64,000 nt of DNA from Nepenthes gracilis (taxonomy: Eukaryota > Streptophyta > Magnoliopsida > Caryophyllales > Nepenthaceae), in assembly GCA_033239525.1 (NCBI GenBank), contig BSYO01000003.1, positions 8,612,001-8,676,000 of the forward strand, written 5' to 3'. The notes under the pieces were generated by a model, which saw only the letters and a program-made list of their open reading frames with translations, searched no databases and had not been told where the DNA came from. Numbering within the stretch: position 1 is the stretch's first letter; the number at the start of each line of letters is the position of its first letter. This document shows, piece by piece, positions 1 through 11,167 of the stretch. The translations under genes and the position numbers were made by a program.

Positions 1-211
1 GTCGCCGGCCAACCAAGTTGGCCGCCCAATACAGCGACTCGTGCAAACAACAAATACAAAGCAATAAAAGGCAATGGACACCGGACTGAAAAGGAGCTTC
101 CATTTTATTACTCACAAAGTATGTCACAATTTACATACGGACCAAAGAATAAAAGAAATACGAGAGGCTACGTGGTGGCGGACCACCCCTATTTGTCTCC
201 TGGCTCTCCTC

Positions 212-1963
212 TCAGATCTTCCTTGCGTTGCTTGTGTGATTTCTTTGATTGATAAACTCCACTGGGAAGTCCAGAGCAAACAACCGCGCAACGCGACGTC
301 CAATGTTGAGCCCCTCCAACAACCGAGTGTGTAGTGCGCCCCCAACCTCATGAGGGGTCATCCGAGAGGCCAACTCGTTCTCTGCGGCGGTGGCTCGATC
401 TGCGAGGCGTTTGTTGCTCGCTTTCAGTCGATCATCCTCTTCCTTCAAGCGAGCAACCTCCGCCTTCAACTCGGCGTTCTCTGCCTTCAGTTCAGCATTC
501 TCTGCCTCCACGCCCGCCATAACAGCCTCGAGAGCAGCTGTCTGCTCACGAAACTCCCCTCCTGAGGCAGCCAGCCTGGCATCTAGCCAGGCTATTTCTG
601 CTTCCTTATCAGCTAGAGCCTCGTCACGCTGCGTCATTGCCTTAAGAATTGCGGAGGCAACCTTCAACGGCTGCACAAGCAACGAATAGAAGACGAGTTA
701 GAAACATTGAAGGGATAAGGTATGAGGAATCAACTGTCAAGAATCATACCTCCAAAAATTTCCTCGTGGGTCCCTTAGGCCTGGCCTCCAGATCAGGCTC
801 AGGTGGCGGAGGACCAGGAGCATCCTCTCGTGCCGAACACACCGCTGCCTCATCCAGAATGCTCTCCAAGAGCTCATCATCTTCAACGGCAGCGGCGGGC
901 TCCTCTCTTGCAGCCTCTGGAGCAGCTGTGGCAGGTTTCTTCCTCCTGGCTGCCTTTGGAACAGCAGCTGGAGAATCGATCCTCGACGACGACTCTACAA
1001 TATAAACGCGTGAACCCTCGAGCACGTCGCGAGCTGGCTCCACGGCAGACTCCATCCAGGCTGCACCTGGAACCACCGCAGGCTGGGCTAGAATAACCCC
1101 TCCGGCATCCGCCGGCCTGTCATCAACAAACCTCTCCGCTCCAGAAGTGCTGCCGGGACCACCGCAAATCCCGGCAGCCACGAGATTAATCTGCGAAGAG
1201 GAAGATGAGGGCGTAGCCGTCGCCCTCTCAGTAGCCTCCTCCGAGGACCTTGGTCAAATGATCAATTTCTTTGAGACCTTAGGATTCACCATTCTAATCG
1301 GAGGGTGCGGCTTCTGAACCGGGGACGGCGGTCCCCATTTAGCCTTTTTGGTCTCCTGAGGGGAAACCAAAAAATCCCTCCTAAACTCGTCGGAATTTAG
1401 CCGTATTGCCTTGGTCAGCCAGGCGTAAGCAGAGTTTTTCGCCGCAGACGGCGTACCCAGGTACGTCCGGACCTACCCGATCTCTCGCAACGGGCCATTT
1501 CTCTCCCACCTTTACAAAGAAGAACCGATTTTTTCGGTTCTTGAGGAGTAAATGGATGGCATTATTTATTTTTATTTCCACACGAAGTGAGTGAAATCCC
1601 TCCGCCCTCGGCCCACAGGTCACCTTAAAAATAACCTTAAGGCCGGACATCCTAAATTTTTGGTGACTTTCGAGAAAAAATACATAGAGTACAAATATAC
1701 CTCACCGCATTGGCATGAAGGCAGGCGATGGGTACTTACGGGCCGCCGTCATGATCGACTCAAGCTCCTCCAAGAACTAAGCGGTGAGGTCAGCTCCTCA
1801 AATGAGCCTCATAAACGGTAATATAGCCCTCCGGTGGACAAAGGGCTTTGTCGTCCTCGCCTGGGACCTTCCAGGCCATCTCTTTAAGGATATTAAACTC
1901 GATGCACAAAGCCTTAATATCATTTTCCCTCAAATCAGATGAAAAATCCGCCACGGAAGCCAT
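212..1963 (-). pseudogene. Antisense retrotransposon gene, PF04195-like plus coiled coil (broken)
   Basis: Encoded opposite to the element's pol. Reading from 1963 downwards: an N-terminal MASVAD segment (1963-1790); a segment with a KNRKNRFFFVKVGEKW motif and a DQGNTAKFRR end (about 1650-1381), typical of the 'putative gypsy type transposon' family PF04195; a segment rich in Ala, Pro and acidic residues (1181-753); then a long coiled coil with repeated AENAELKAE heptads (670-212). A canonical intron (GT at 749-748, AG at 672-671, 79 bp) joins the acidic part to the coiled coil; a second is plausible near 1738-1655. Several frames must be joined and a TGA follows the first segment, so this copy is probably defective. 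The homologue at 60813-62552 aligns along its whole length. Function is unknown; PF04195 proteins are annotated only by association with gypsy elements. Confidence 0.75.
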
Positions 1964-2340
1964 GATTAGAAAAAACTTTAGGGTTTCTTCGAAGGACTTA
2001 GCTGAGAAACGGGAATGAGGAAGACGAAGGTTTGGAGGCGTAACTGATTTCAAAAAACGGAAGGAAAACTTAAGCGCCAAGCTTGCAAAGGACGCCGTCA
2101 GTCCAGCCACGCGTCACCTCCTCATTTGACCCAGCAAAAGGACGGAACTCTCGCACGAAACCCCTCATTAATGGCACCGTCAGGATTGCCATATGTCGCC
2201 TTTCCACTTGACCCTGCAAAAGGACGGATCTCTGGCTCATTAATGATCCGGATCTCCTCCCAACCAAAGGAAGACACGTGTCGTTTTCTGTCTTGCAGTC
2301 CGGCCAAAAGCTGGCAGAAATCATTCCCAAAATTTGCCAA

Positions 2341-2510
2341 AGATGGTCAACGATTCTGGTACTCTGAAATTGACCAGGACGGTCAACAATTCTGGTACTC
2401 CGGAATTGACCAGGACGGTCAACGATTCTGAAACACCGGAATTGACCAGGACGGTCAACAATCCTAATACTCCGAAATTGGCCAGAACGGTCAACAATTC
2501 TGGTCAAGCC
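2341..2510 (+). repeat. 36-bp tandem array in the element 3' region
   Basis: GGTCAAC occurs at 2345, 2381, 2417, 2453 and 2489, an exact 36-bp period over five units. Most units also contain ATTGACCAGG, so TTGACC cores occur in both orientations. The array lies between the antisense gene and the polypurine tract, where Tat-group elements are known to carry hypervariable tandem repeats. Confidence 0.9.
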
Positions 2511-2520
2511 CTCCTTCACG

Positions 2521-2528
2521 CTTTTATA
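2521..2528 (-). promoter_or_regulatory. TATA box of the antisense gene (candidate)
   Basis: On the minus strand this reads TATAAAAG, 558 bp upstream of the antisense ATG at 1963. The sister element has the identical TATAAAAG at 60209-60216, about 600 bp upstream of its antisense ATG. Conservation of sequence, strand and spacing in two diverged copies supports a real promoter. The start site is inferred, not seen. Confidence 0.5.
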
Positions 2529-2605
2529 AGTTTTCACAGGATTCTAAAAGCAAGGAAAAACGTTCCATCATGAACATACTGGAGGCCAGAAATCTGACCA
2601 CCAGC

Positions 2606-2617
2606 ATGGGGGGCTAG
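2606..2617 (+). other. Polypurine tract of the left Tat-like element
   Basis: ATGGGGGGCTAG lies directly before the LTR start TGATGGGTA. The other family A copy has nearly the same tract (CTATGGGGGCTAG, minus strand) in the same position, so this is the plus-strand primer site. Confidence 0.75.
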
Positions 2618-3977
2618 TGATGGGTACACCAATAATGGACTGGTCCAAAGAAAGGTCAACGGAAGCCCAGAGAGGCGGCCGGCATTTCGACGGCCCGGAG
2701 GGAAGATGGGCCAGAAAGGAAAGCCCGAAGACGGTCAACGTGGCGTTGACCGTCCCGGCGCCAACTTACTCCAAGCGGCCAACTCGGGCGTTGATAAGTT
2801 TGTTGGGTCTTTAGAGCTTTACCAATGATGATGGGCCTATTCCATTCTCGGTCCACTGACCCATCGCTTGATTGCCATTTGCTCTCCTCTGTTCTCTCCA
2901 CGAGGGCGCTAACACTGACGGCCAACTCGGACGTTGACCGATCAGACACCATACATTGGGCCCAAAAGGGCTCTTCTACAATATTGGGCCTGGCTTACTT
3001 AGGCCTAAAGCCCATCTAGAGGCCAATGACGGACGCCTTTCATGAGGGCGGCCAACACGCACGCAGATGGTCAAACCAGGTGTTGACCGTCCGCGCTTTA
3101 CACATTGGGCCCTAAGAAGCCTTTCAACAGTAACGGGCCTGACTCGTTTAGGCCCACCAGTCATAAGAGGTCAAATACGATCCTCCAAGGATATTGCACG
3201 ATCTCAAAAGAAATATCAGCAAGATTGGCGCCCTTCAAATAAGGAAGGCGCCAGATCCTCCCAACTCCTTGCCAGCCAAGGAACCTCAACGGTAACATGC
3301 TGGGAAGGAAAGAAGCTAACTTGGAAAGTGGTTGGCCGCCTCAGGAGGAAACAATCCTCCACAATTGGGCAACAAGCATCAGCCTCCAAAAGGAATGCCA
3401 GCAGCAGATCATAGGGACAATCACTCCTTCCAAAAGAGGGAGATCGCCATCTTTGCCATAAAAGAGGCTCTAGATCCACCATCCAGGGCATGCTTTCTTG
3501 AATGCTTTTCTCCATACTTGCAAACGCACAGGCTCCGTTGGATACTTTCATTCAGGCTTTCATTGACGTTTTCTGAGAAGCTTTCACTCGCACAAGAAAA
3601 CCCTAAGTGCTCTGAGAAACAAGCTCCTGGTTCCCCCCGGCCAAAACTCAAACACAATCAAACTCCAAGGCAACGACGGATCTTCACACTCGTTCTGCCT
3701 TCCACCATCAGATACGAAAGGACCTGCGCCTTTCTGACATTAGGAACAAGACACTCTCTTCCCCTCTCCCATTGCTCTCTCTCTCTCTATTTTCAGTTCC
3801 TTCCATTGAAGGTTGTTTACTGACTTGAGCGTCAGAGTATTTTCGGTGGGATTACCTCCCGCCGTTAACGCTGACATCTTGTTCGTTTTAGTGGTGTGCA
3901 TGATTCAGTGAACGGAGCCAATCCACATCATCCAGAAGAATCCGAATCTGTTCGAAGTCGGATTCAGGTGCGCATCA
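2618..3977 (+). repeat. 3' LTR of the left Tat-like element
   Basis: 1360 bp, starting TGATGGGTA and ending GCGCATCA. Both ends match the minus-strand LTR at 58945-60116, including a U5 segment with GAGCGTCAGAGTATTTTCGG (near 3828) and GTTCGAAGTCGGAT before the end. Several GGTCAACG/GTTGACCGTC segments lie at 2650-3090. Short reading frames in it are not credible genes. Confidence 0.85.
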
Positions 3978-5881
3978 ACTATGATAGATCTTAATTATTA
4001 AAAAATTATGTTAATCTAATATTTTAAAGTTTATCAAAACAATAACTCTTAAAAATTCTGCTTGCTATTTTTTTGAATGGTGCATTATCCAAATTAGATT
4101 TTGTCACGCTAAAAGATAGAAGGCCTAAGATTATCCAAATTACAATATACGACAACTAATTTCTTAACTAAATCAGACAATGCAATGATAATTGAACTTG
4201 TTACAACTAAGTTCTAACATAGCAATTGCACCTTCATCTAGTACGGGCCCACACGAATGAGTTCTCAACAAGTCAAAACCCAAATCCGTCCATGATTATC
4301 GACGGATGGTGTGGATCATTCAAAGAAGTCCGTGATGATTGTTTGATGTAAAATCAAAGGCAAACAATAATTTTTGTAAAATATTAGTAGCCTCATTTAT
4401 TTATAATTGTTTTTTCTGTATATAAAATTTATTAAAATTTAAAAAGTAAAAATATAGAGTATATTAAAAGGAGATATTATCCATAAATTATAGGTAAATA
4501 AAATAAATAATATAATTTATAGACTTATATAATGGCATATTAGATTAGAAATACCCACTTGTTTGGGAGGTTTTAATGCTCCTTAGAAATTAGATTTAGT
4601 AAAGTCATAAATCAGTATATCTTACATAGTAGATATTATTTTTAATGTTTATATATATGTTATAACTTTTTGTTATAAAAAAAAGGAAATAAGAAATAAT
4701 AAGAATCTATGAATGGAGCCACCTATCCGTACGTTTGGGATTCAGAAGTCACCACCTTGTAGGCCCCGCACTCCATTCCCAGTTAGAACAACGCATCCTC
4801 CCTCCTCATCCCGGAAAGAGAGGGGGAGAGCTGATATGGGGGGTTTAATTGGTCGATTTTTATGTTTCTTTAATAGTTAAATTTTAAAATTAAAAAAAAA
4901 AAAAATTTTAATTAAATAGTTATTTAAATTATTTAATTTAATAATTATAATTTATTTGTTAGCTTTTAATTACAATCATTAAATGAATATGAAGCTCAGA
5001 AAAATAATTTACCAAAAATAAAAATTCCAACTTATCTCTTCTCTCCCCACTGTTCATATCCCCGTGATTGTATATCCAGATTCAATGCAACAAAATAATA
5101 GAGGACATTTTGATGTGGTACCACTTCTCAAATATGAAGAATTTATAATATCAATTTATTATATTTTTTAGGATATTCTAATTTTCACATTAAAGACTAA
5201 TATGCAGTTAGACACTAATATTTTATATAATAATAATAATTTTATTATTATAATAAATTAAAAAAGGGGGAACATCATGGGTGTCGGAAATCCAAAGCAG
5301 AAGGAGCTCAAAGGCTATGATTCTCTTACAGATTAGACGGACGGTCAGGATGAGGTGGGACGGGGAGGGGCAAACAACACAGAGACAGCAGATCAGATCA
5401 GATCAGTTTCGAGGGGGGGGGGGGATGAACTTGACCTCAACGCGCTCTCTCTCCCGTCCACGTGAAACCCATCAACTTGCTCAGACGGGTCCCACTCCCT
5501 ACCTACATACAATGCTGTGTGCCCACAACACTCCCCTTTGTCTTCGTCCCAATAGCAAGGCTTGTATATTTATTTAGCAGTAAAGATTAAAATAATAAAA
5601 ATTATATTAAATAATTTAAATAAATATTTAATTTAATATTATTTATCTGTCTAATATTAAACATGAAGTAACTGGCCAATTATGGCAGCTCTCGCCCGCA
5701 CCTTCTGCTAGGAAATTTCCTACCCTCTCTATCTCTGTCTCTCTCTCCCCACCGACCCCCAAACTGCTCGCCTGAGTTGACCCACGTCTGCTTCTCACCA
5801 TCCAATCCCACACCAAGATTTAACCCTAACATCGACAACAATAAAGTAAAATCTTTACAGGCAGTCTTCTCCTAAACTTTC
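3978..5881. other. Intergenic DNA upstream of the RAV gene
   Basis: AT-rich with poly-A/T tracts (for example 4880-4910) and no credible coding sequence. From about 5280 the base composition rises; there is a G11 run near 5412, a GATCA microrepeat (5391-5406), W-box-like TTGACC/GTTGACC motifs (about 5430 and 5776), and pyrimidine-rich CT stretches near 5725-5755. This last 600 bp is the likely RAV promoter. Confidence 0.6.
5459..5464. promoter_or_regulatory. G-box (CACGTG) in the RAV promoter
   Basis: Perfect palindromic CACGTG about 425 bp upstream of the TATA box. Such sites are bound by bHLH and bZIP factors in plants. Use here is inferred from position only. Confidence 0.4.
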
Positions 5882-5889
5882 TATAAATA
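5882..5889 (+). promoter_or_regulatory. TATA box of the RAV gene
   Basis: TATAAATA lies 121 bp upstream of the ATG at 6003, followed by a CA-rich, pyrimidine-rich leader without an upstream ATG in the part between about 5910 and 6002. This spacing fits a short plant 5' UTR. Confidence 0.7.
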
Positions 5890-6002
5890 CTTTTCCCTTC
5901 CTGGGTATCCTTAGTTCATCAAAAACAACATACCCAGCTCAATCATCCCAAGAATCCACCTCTTTCCCCCTTCTACCGTCTGCTTTCTGACAAAAAAATT
6001 TA

Positions 6003-7130
6003 ATGGAAGGAAGCTGTATAGATGAGAGCACAACAAGTTCTGATTCTCACTCAAACAATAATCCGTCGCCGCCGCCGTTTCCGACTCACCTGTATCGGGT
6101 CTCCAAACCTGCAGGAAGCTTATGCCGGATGGGGAGCGGTGGCAGCGTCGTGTTAGATTCCGAGACCGGCGTCGAAGCGGAGTCGAGGAAGCTGCCCTCG
6201 TCCAAGTACAAAGGAGTAGTCCCGCAACCCAACGGCCGCTGGGGGGCCCAGATATACGAGAAGCACCAGCGCGTCTGGCTGGGCACCTTCAACGAGGAGC
6301 ACGAGGCCGCCTCTGCCTACGATATCGCCGCCCAGCGCTTCCGCGGTCGCGACGCTGTCACCAATTTCAAGCCTCTCACCGAGGACGGCGCCGAGGTACA
6401 GTTCTTGAATTCTCACTCCAAGCCTGAGATCGTCGATATGCTGCGCAAGCACACATACAGCGACGAGCTGGAGCAGAGCAAGCGAAATTTCAAGCGCAAC
6501 GGCAGCAGTGATATTAATAGCAACAAAGAGGGAGGGTGCTTCCTAGGGTCGGTACGGTCCGGGAACGCCCGCGAGCAGCTGTTCGAGAAGGTGGTGACGC
6601 CGAGCGACGTCGGGAAGCTGAACAGGCTGGTGATCCCGAAGCAGCATGCCGAGAAGCACTTCCCTCTTCACGGCGAGGGCAATTCTCCTCCTCATCCTCC
6701 TCCTTCGAAGGGCCTGCTCTTGAACTTTGAAGATGCTAATGATAAGGTGTGGAGATTCAGATATTCCTACTGGAAGAGCAGCCAGAGTTACGTTTTAACG
6801 AAAGGATGGAGCCGTTTTGTGAGGGAAAAGAATCTCAAGGCCGGCGACGTTGTTAGTTTCCAGAGGTCGACCGGGCCCGATAAGCAGCTCTACATCGACT
6901 CGCTGCGAAAGAACGGGACAGGCGTTGTCGGGTCTGCGAGCCGGCCGGCCGATGCCATGGGTCCCAGCAAGGTCCTCATCAGATTGTTCGGGGTCGACAT
7001 CTGTAGAATGCCCGTGGCCGGTAATATTAACGTGGAGGAGGGTTTTAACGGCCGTAAGAGAATGAGAGAGATGGAGTTGTTGTCAATGGACTCCAGTAGT
7101 AAGAAGCAGATGATTGTTGGAGCCTTATGA
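6003..7130 (+). CDS. RAV-family AP2/B3 transcription factor (RAV1/TEM-like)
   Basis: Single-exon gene of 375 residues, full length for the RAV family. The AP2 domain spans about 68-123 ([20 protein letters not shown], then [20 protein letters not shown]). The B3 domain spans about 191-303 ([48 protein letters not shown]). A C-terminal RLFGV motif (327-331, in [10 protein letters not shown]) is the repression motif known from RAV1/TEM proteins, and RKRMRE (351-356) may serve nuclear import. Family members bind bipartite sites, CAACA by AP2 and CACCTG by B3, and repress flowering and growth genes, including FT in Arabidopsis. The absence of introns is usual for the family. No frameshift is seen, and a TATA box lies 121 bp upstream. 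Which paralogue (RAV1, RAV2/TEM2 or TEM1) cannot be decided without a tree. Confidence 0.95.
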   Translation: MEGSCIDESTTSSDSHSNNNPSPPPFPTHLYRVSKPAGSLCRMGSGGSVVLDSETGVEAESRKLPSSKYKGVVPQPNGRWGAQIYEKHQRVWLGTFNEEHEAASAYDIAAQRFRGRDAVTNFKPLTEDGAEVQFLNSHSKPEIVDMLRKHTYSDELEQSKRNFKRNGSSDINSNKEGGCFLGSVRSGNAREQLFEKVVTPSDVGKLNRLVIPKQHAEKHFPLHGEGNSPPHPPPSKGLLLNFEDANDKVWRFRYSYWKSSQSYVLTKGWSRFVREKNLKAGDVVSFQRSTGPDKQLYIDSLRKNGTGVVGSASRPADAMGPSKVLIRLFGVDICRMPVAGNINVEEGFNGRKRMREMELLSMDSSSKKQMIVGAL

Positions 7131-8851
7131 CGCTAATAGACTGTGTAATTCTGTAAGCTTATAGTTTTTTCTTTTTTTATGTGAATTTTCTGCTTCTTTT
7201 TTTTTTTTTTTTTTGTGTTAAATTTTCAAGTTCTTGTGACTGCGAAGGAAAGATGGATGAGGATGAGGAACAAGTGGAGGTGATGAATAGTTGTAAGGAG
7301 CAAGTTGCAACGTGTAAATTACAAAAGGGTCAAAAATATATGAAGATTCCTAGAATTACCTTCGGTTCAAAAATAACGTACGAAATTTCTGCCCTATTGG
7401 TATCTTTTTCCCCCTTTAAAAACAGGTGCGACGATCTAGTATAAGCAAAATATCTTAACTAGTAAGAAAAAGTATCAAATTTTTGTCACATACAGCCCCT
7501 TTTGATAATTAAAAAGAGAAAAAATTATACCACAGCCAAGTTTTCTTAAAGGTCAACTCATCTTAATACTTCTCTCTTTCAGATATGATTAGTTGCAGAT
7601 ATTAGACGATATTCAGTAATTAAACACAAAATTTAATTTGACTTTTAAAGCACCGCCATAATTATTGAAAAAATTATATAACTTTTTTTTTTTTTTTTGT
7701 TTGAAGACGGTATTTTCTATTTAATCTTCATATTGACATGCCGGTCGGAGGAAGAAAATGGTGGTAGAGATTTAGTGTGAAAAGAACCTTTAAATTTTAA
7801 ATTTTTTAAAACTTTTTTTTTTTTTGAGGTGGGGAGGGAGATTTTACACGTTTTGTGGATTGATGATAACGCAACATCCCTTGGCGCAGAAGAGACGGCT
7901 TGGTATTTCCTTTGGTACTTACGTTCTTGACTCGCGCCCTGCCTACCCAAGATTAGGCGTGATTAACAGCACCATATGCGAGGGATTATTGTATTTGTGA
8001 TAATTAATGACCTTAATTATCAATTAATTAGGCTAAACAGAATCAACTGGTTGACATTCATGCAACTAAATCAGAGCACCGAGACCATTTGATTAATGGA
8101 ATGTCCAGGTCGATTAGCCGTACTTCCTTCACTTGATATTACAATTTTGCTAGCAGATTATTTTAACGGAAGTGAAATAATTGACAGTTAAAATTATAAA
8201 AATAAAACTTATTAAAGTTTTTGTAATTTTATATTGTTATTTCATCTATTTTCTTTAAAAAATATAATATCCTAATTAAATAAAATATAACGAAAGTTAA
8301 TTCTCTATAATTTTTTGTACCGTTTATTTTTATGATTTTTATCTTCGCCACCTAAGTAAAATGCACTCTCAGATTCATTAGATTGTTCATATTTTTATAG
8401 AGTTTCACACATCAAAGAGGAGGAAGCCAAACACAGCAGCAAGCTGGATTTTAAAATTCAGATTATTTGGAATTTTGTGTGTTTTTTTAATGCGTGTGGA
8501 AACTTGAAATAAGATAGACAACGGAGGAGTACGGATTCATGTATGAGGAAGAAGCATAGATGTGTGATCAACAGAGTTGGTGGAATCTCGTGGAATTGGC
8601 CTCTCAAAGCATTTATTTAATTTGCAAATTAATTAAATAAATCCTGCTTGTCATGTTATCAGCTGCAACAATTCTCGACATAATCACGTAACTTTTGATC
8701 TGCCCATGCAGCATTTTAATTGTATCTAACCATTTCGTATGCCCTAAGTCTTTATTAATATACTATTACGAATATATTTAAAAAATGACCAGCATAGGTT
8801 AGCAAGGTTAATAAAATAATTTAAAATAGCACTGCTAAGTCCATAGCTATC
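7131..8851. other. RAV 3' UTR and intergenic DNA
   Basis: Begins with the likely RAV 3' UTR and T-rich runs (7197-7214, 7684-7698). The short frames seen (for example 7181-7444) are low-complexity and match nothing I recognise. The rest is AT-rich with no gene or clear repeat. Confidence 0.5.
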
Positions 8852-9830
8852 TGATGGGTCCAATTATACTTTGGCCCAACCCAAATTCAAGTTAGCCCCA
8901 TCCACGTAGCAAAACTCCATAAGGATCGGAGTACAAAAGACCCAAATAGTAGAGTCAGATACGGCAACGCATAGTGAGCCATTGGATATAGGGAGCGACC
9001 AAACCCAAGAGGCAACTTCTACGATGCGACCATTAATAATGGAAGAACTCTTCAACTTAACGGCAATAGTCTAACCAGCATAGAGGCTGCCGATACAAAT
9101 ACTCGCCATTAGTGGCCGTAGTTAACGGTCAGAAAAAATATTGTTAGTGCTAGGCTGCTACTGTCACTAGCGTTGCTCAACAAATCACTTGCTGGAATGG
9201 GCAGGATAATGTTAGTAAGGACCATGCACAATTGTGCTATCACTGTAAGGTAATAACTGACATGTGGGCCACAACTATCACGGGGATAAGCTGGTGAATC
9301 CTGGCCAGATATCTGTTGTCAGTCTTGATGCCAGCACCATCTCTACAAAATATTACAAATGCCCTATATCATCGCAGGAGAAGGTGACCCCGAATCATTA
9401 TATAAGAGTTCAAAAGGAACTAAACTCTCTTTCAATCACATAACTCTTTCTCTCTCTTTAGTTTTCAAAGCCTCTCTTCGTTGAGTGTACCATCAGAGCC
9501 CAACTCTCTGTCAACTCCCAAAATCGCTCCCTATCGAGTGCACTACCGGAGTCTAACCTTCCGTCAATTTTCAAAGCCGCTTTCTGTCTAGCGCATTCAC
9601 GAAAGCTAGTCCTCAACAAACCTTACTTTTTTCCACACAAATGCATTAACGCATTTTCTCATATTCTCTTTATATTTTTCTATCCGTTAGAAAAAAATTT
9701 AATTTGAGTATCGGAGGATAAATTTAGAAATAAATTTCGCCAATCGTCTAACCATTTGTTTGTTATTTATGGTGCGCCGGAGTTAGATTCGTAGAGATAG
9801 AGATTAGATCTGCTTGAGTGTAACCCGATG
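8852..9830 (+). repeat. Degenerate Tat-like LTR (solo or fragment)
   Basis: Starts TGATGGGTCC, like the solo LTR at 54692, and near its 3' end shares a TTTAATTTGAGTATCGGAGGATA-like block with that LTR (9700-9720 versus 56090-56112). A TATATAAG box lies at 9399-9406. About 53-bp degenerate direct repeats run through 9480-9620. The 3' boundary is uncertain (a possible inverted end TAACCCGATG at about 9829) and no matching target duplication was found. Confidence 0.5.
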
Positions 9831-10341
9831 CGAAAGATTTAAGACTCTTTAATCTATACAATAGCTCAAATATATAAACACATCACTATTAATTTAATTT
9901 TTATTATTATATGTTTGAATTAATGGAGTGTATATTTTTTTGAACGTGAAATCATATACAGAATGTTTCATCGGGATCACAAATTATGAATGAAAACTAT
10001 TCTGGGTAAAACAAAAATCATTTGTAATCATTAATAATTTGTAATCAATATAAGAAAAGTGATTTTAATCAAATATTTAATTGCTAAATTAGGACATATT
10101 ATTGTAGAAAGCAATTACTCAATTTCTTCATATTCAATAAATAGCAGGAATTCGTATCACATGGACACATTGAACCGATGAACTTTATTAGATGAAATTA
10201 ATAAATTTATTCTCAATTATTTAAGTCAAGTTAATTTTAATTTTACATTTAATTTGAGTTGACTTTATTTAATATTATAGAAATTATTAGAGACATTTGT
10301 CTACTTGACATATTCCGTGACCACATATATTATAGTATTGA

Positions 10342-11167
10342 TGTCGGGTTGTGGGTTATCGGTTTAAAGTCCGTTCTGTCCGTTCCGCCCTCCAGTCACT
10401 CGAGCCCGTCCGAAGTCTCCTCGCCCGCTTGGCGCTCGATACCCGCTCGAGCCTAAAATCTAAAATGTACCCAACTCGCCTGGCGTTCGATACCCGCTCG
10501 AGCCTACAATCCAGAATGTACCCGACTCGCCTAGCGCTCGATATCCGCTCGAGCGCACGTAGGGTTTCTCTGGAAACCCTCCGTGCGCCTGCCTCACGTT
10601 GTGCAACGGGCAAATTTTTAAACGAAAATTTGGAACCTTCTGTAAATATTAGGCTTAAGTTTTTGGAACCCTAAGCACTATTAATAGAATATTTTCGTGC
10701 CTCCTTGAGAAGAAAGCCACTCATGCTCCATTATTATTGCTCCTCTTGAGAAAACCTAACACTACAAGATTGCTCTTCATACTCAAACAAGTTTTCTCGT
10801 CAACCTTCTTTAACCATTGAAATACTGCATTCTATTTTCATTTGAGACGTTGGTTCGTGAAGAAGGAGACTCGATCGTTATTGGCAATTTAAGTGGTTCG
10901 AGGGAAGATTAACGCGAAGACCGGAAGGTGTCCGGTTCCGTTGCCCCGGACAAATCCAAGGAGTTCCTTAGTAGGGATCACAAGTTAGGAGTAAATCAAC
11001 TAGGTTAGCGCGTTGTTGCCACCCAGGCTGTAAGTTGATTTTCATAGTGCACTGCTTCCCTGGCCGTTGAAGCCTGGAGGATTTTTCTCGATTACCGTGG
11101 GTATCGAGTTTTCCCTTCGTCACCAAAAATCGTGTCTTTCTATTACTGCTCTCGTATTTTGTTTACA
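10342..11167 (+). repeat. LTR-like repeat with 51-55 bp internal tandem units
   Basis: A GC-richer island between AT-rich flanks. Three units with CTCGCC(T)..GCTCGATACCCGCTCGAGC start at 10420, 10475 and 10526. The stretch has possible TGTCGGG...TTTACA ends, but there is no target duplication and no clear primer site. A retroelement origin is an inference from composition and structure; boundaries are approximate. Confidence 0.3.

Larger units (their letters stand above)
1..3977 (+). mobile_element. 3' half of a Tat-like Ty3/gypsy retrotransposon (family A, left copy)
   Basis: Pol would lie to the left of the window. What is present, in element orientation, is a spacer, an antisense coding region (212-1963, minus strand), a 36-bp tandem array, a polypurine tract (2606-2617) and the 3' LTR (2618-3977). 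The same order, LTR termini and PPT recur in opposite orientation at 58945-64000, where integrase sequence is visible next to the antisense gene; that copy supports the Ty3/gypsy assignment. Assignment to the Tat lineage rests on the antisense gene and the repeat-bearing 3' region, which are known from Tat-group elements; RT was not available to confirm it. The 5-bp target duplication cannot be checked because the left end is outside; the right flank is ACTAT (3978-3982). Confidence 0.8.

Noticed and set aside
2341..2510. CRISPR-like array of regular 36-bp repeats
   Set aside because: Units are contiguous without unique spacers, and the context is a plant retrotransposon.
2070..2537. 155-aa minus-strand frame with RIVDRPGQF repeats
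   Set aside because: The protein repeat is only the 36-bp DNA array read in one frame (36 is divisible by three), so openness is expected without selection.
6086..6452. Antisense and alternative-frame ORFs inside RAV
   Set aside because: Shadows of GC-rich codons of the AP2 region; the RAV frame is unambiguous.
7181..7444. 87-aa open frame downstream of RAV
   Set aside because: Begins in a poly-T/Phe run, has no family resemblance and lies in the probable RAV 3' UTR.
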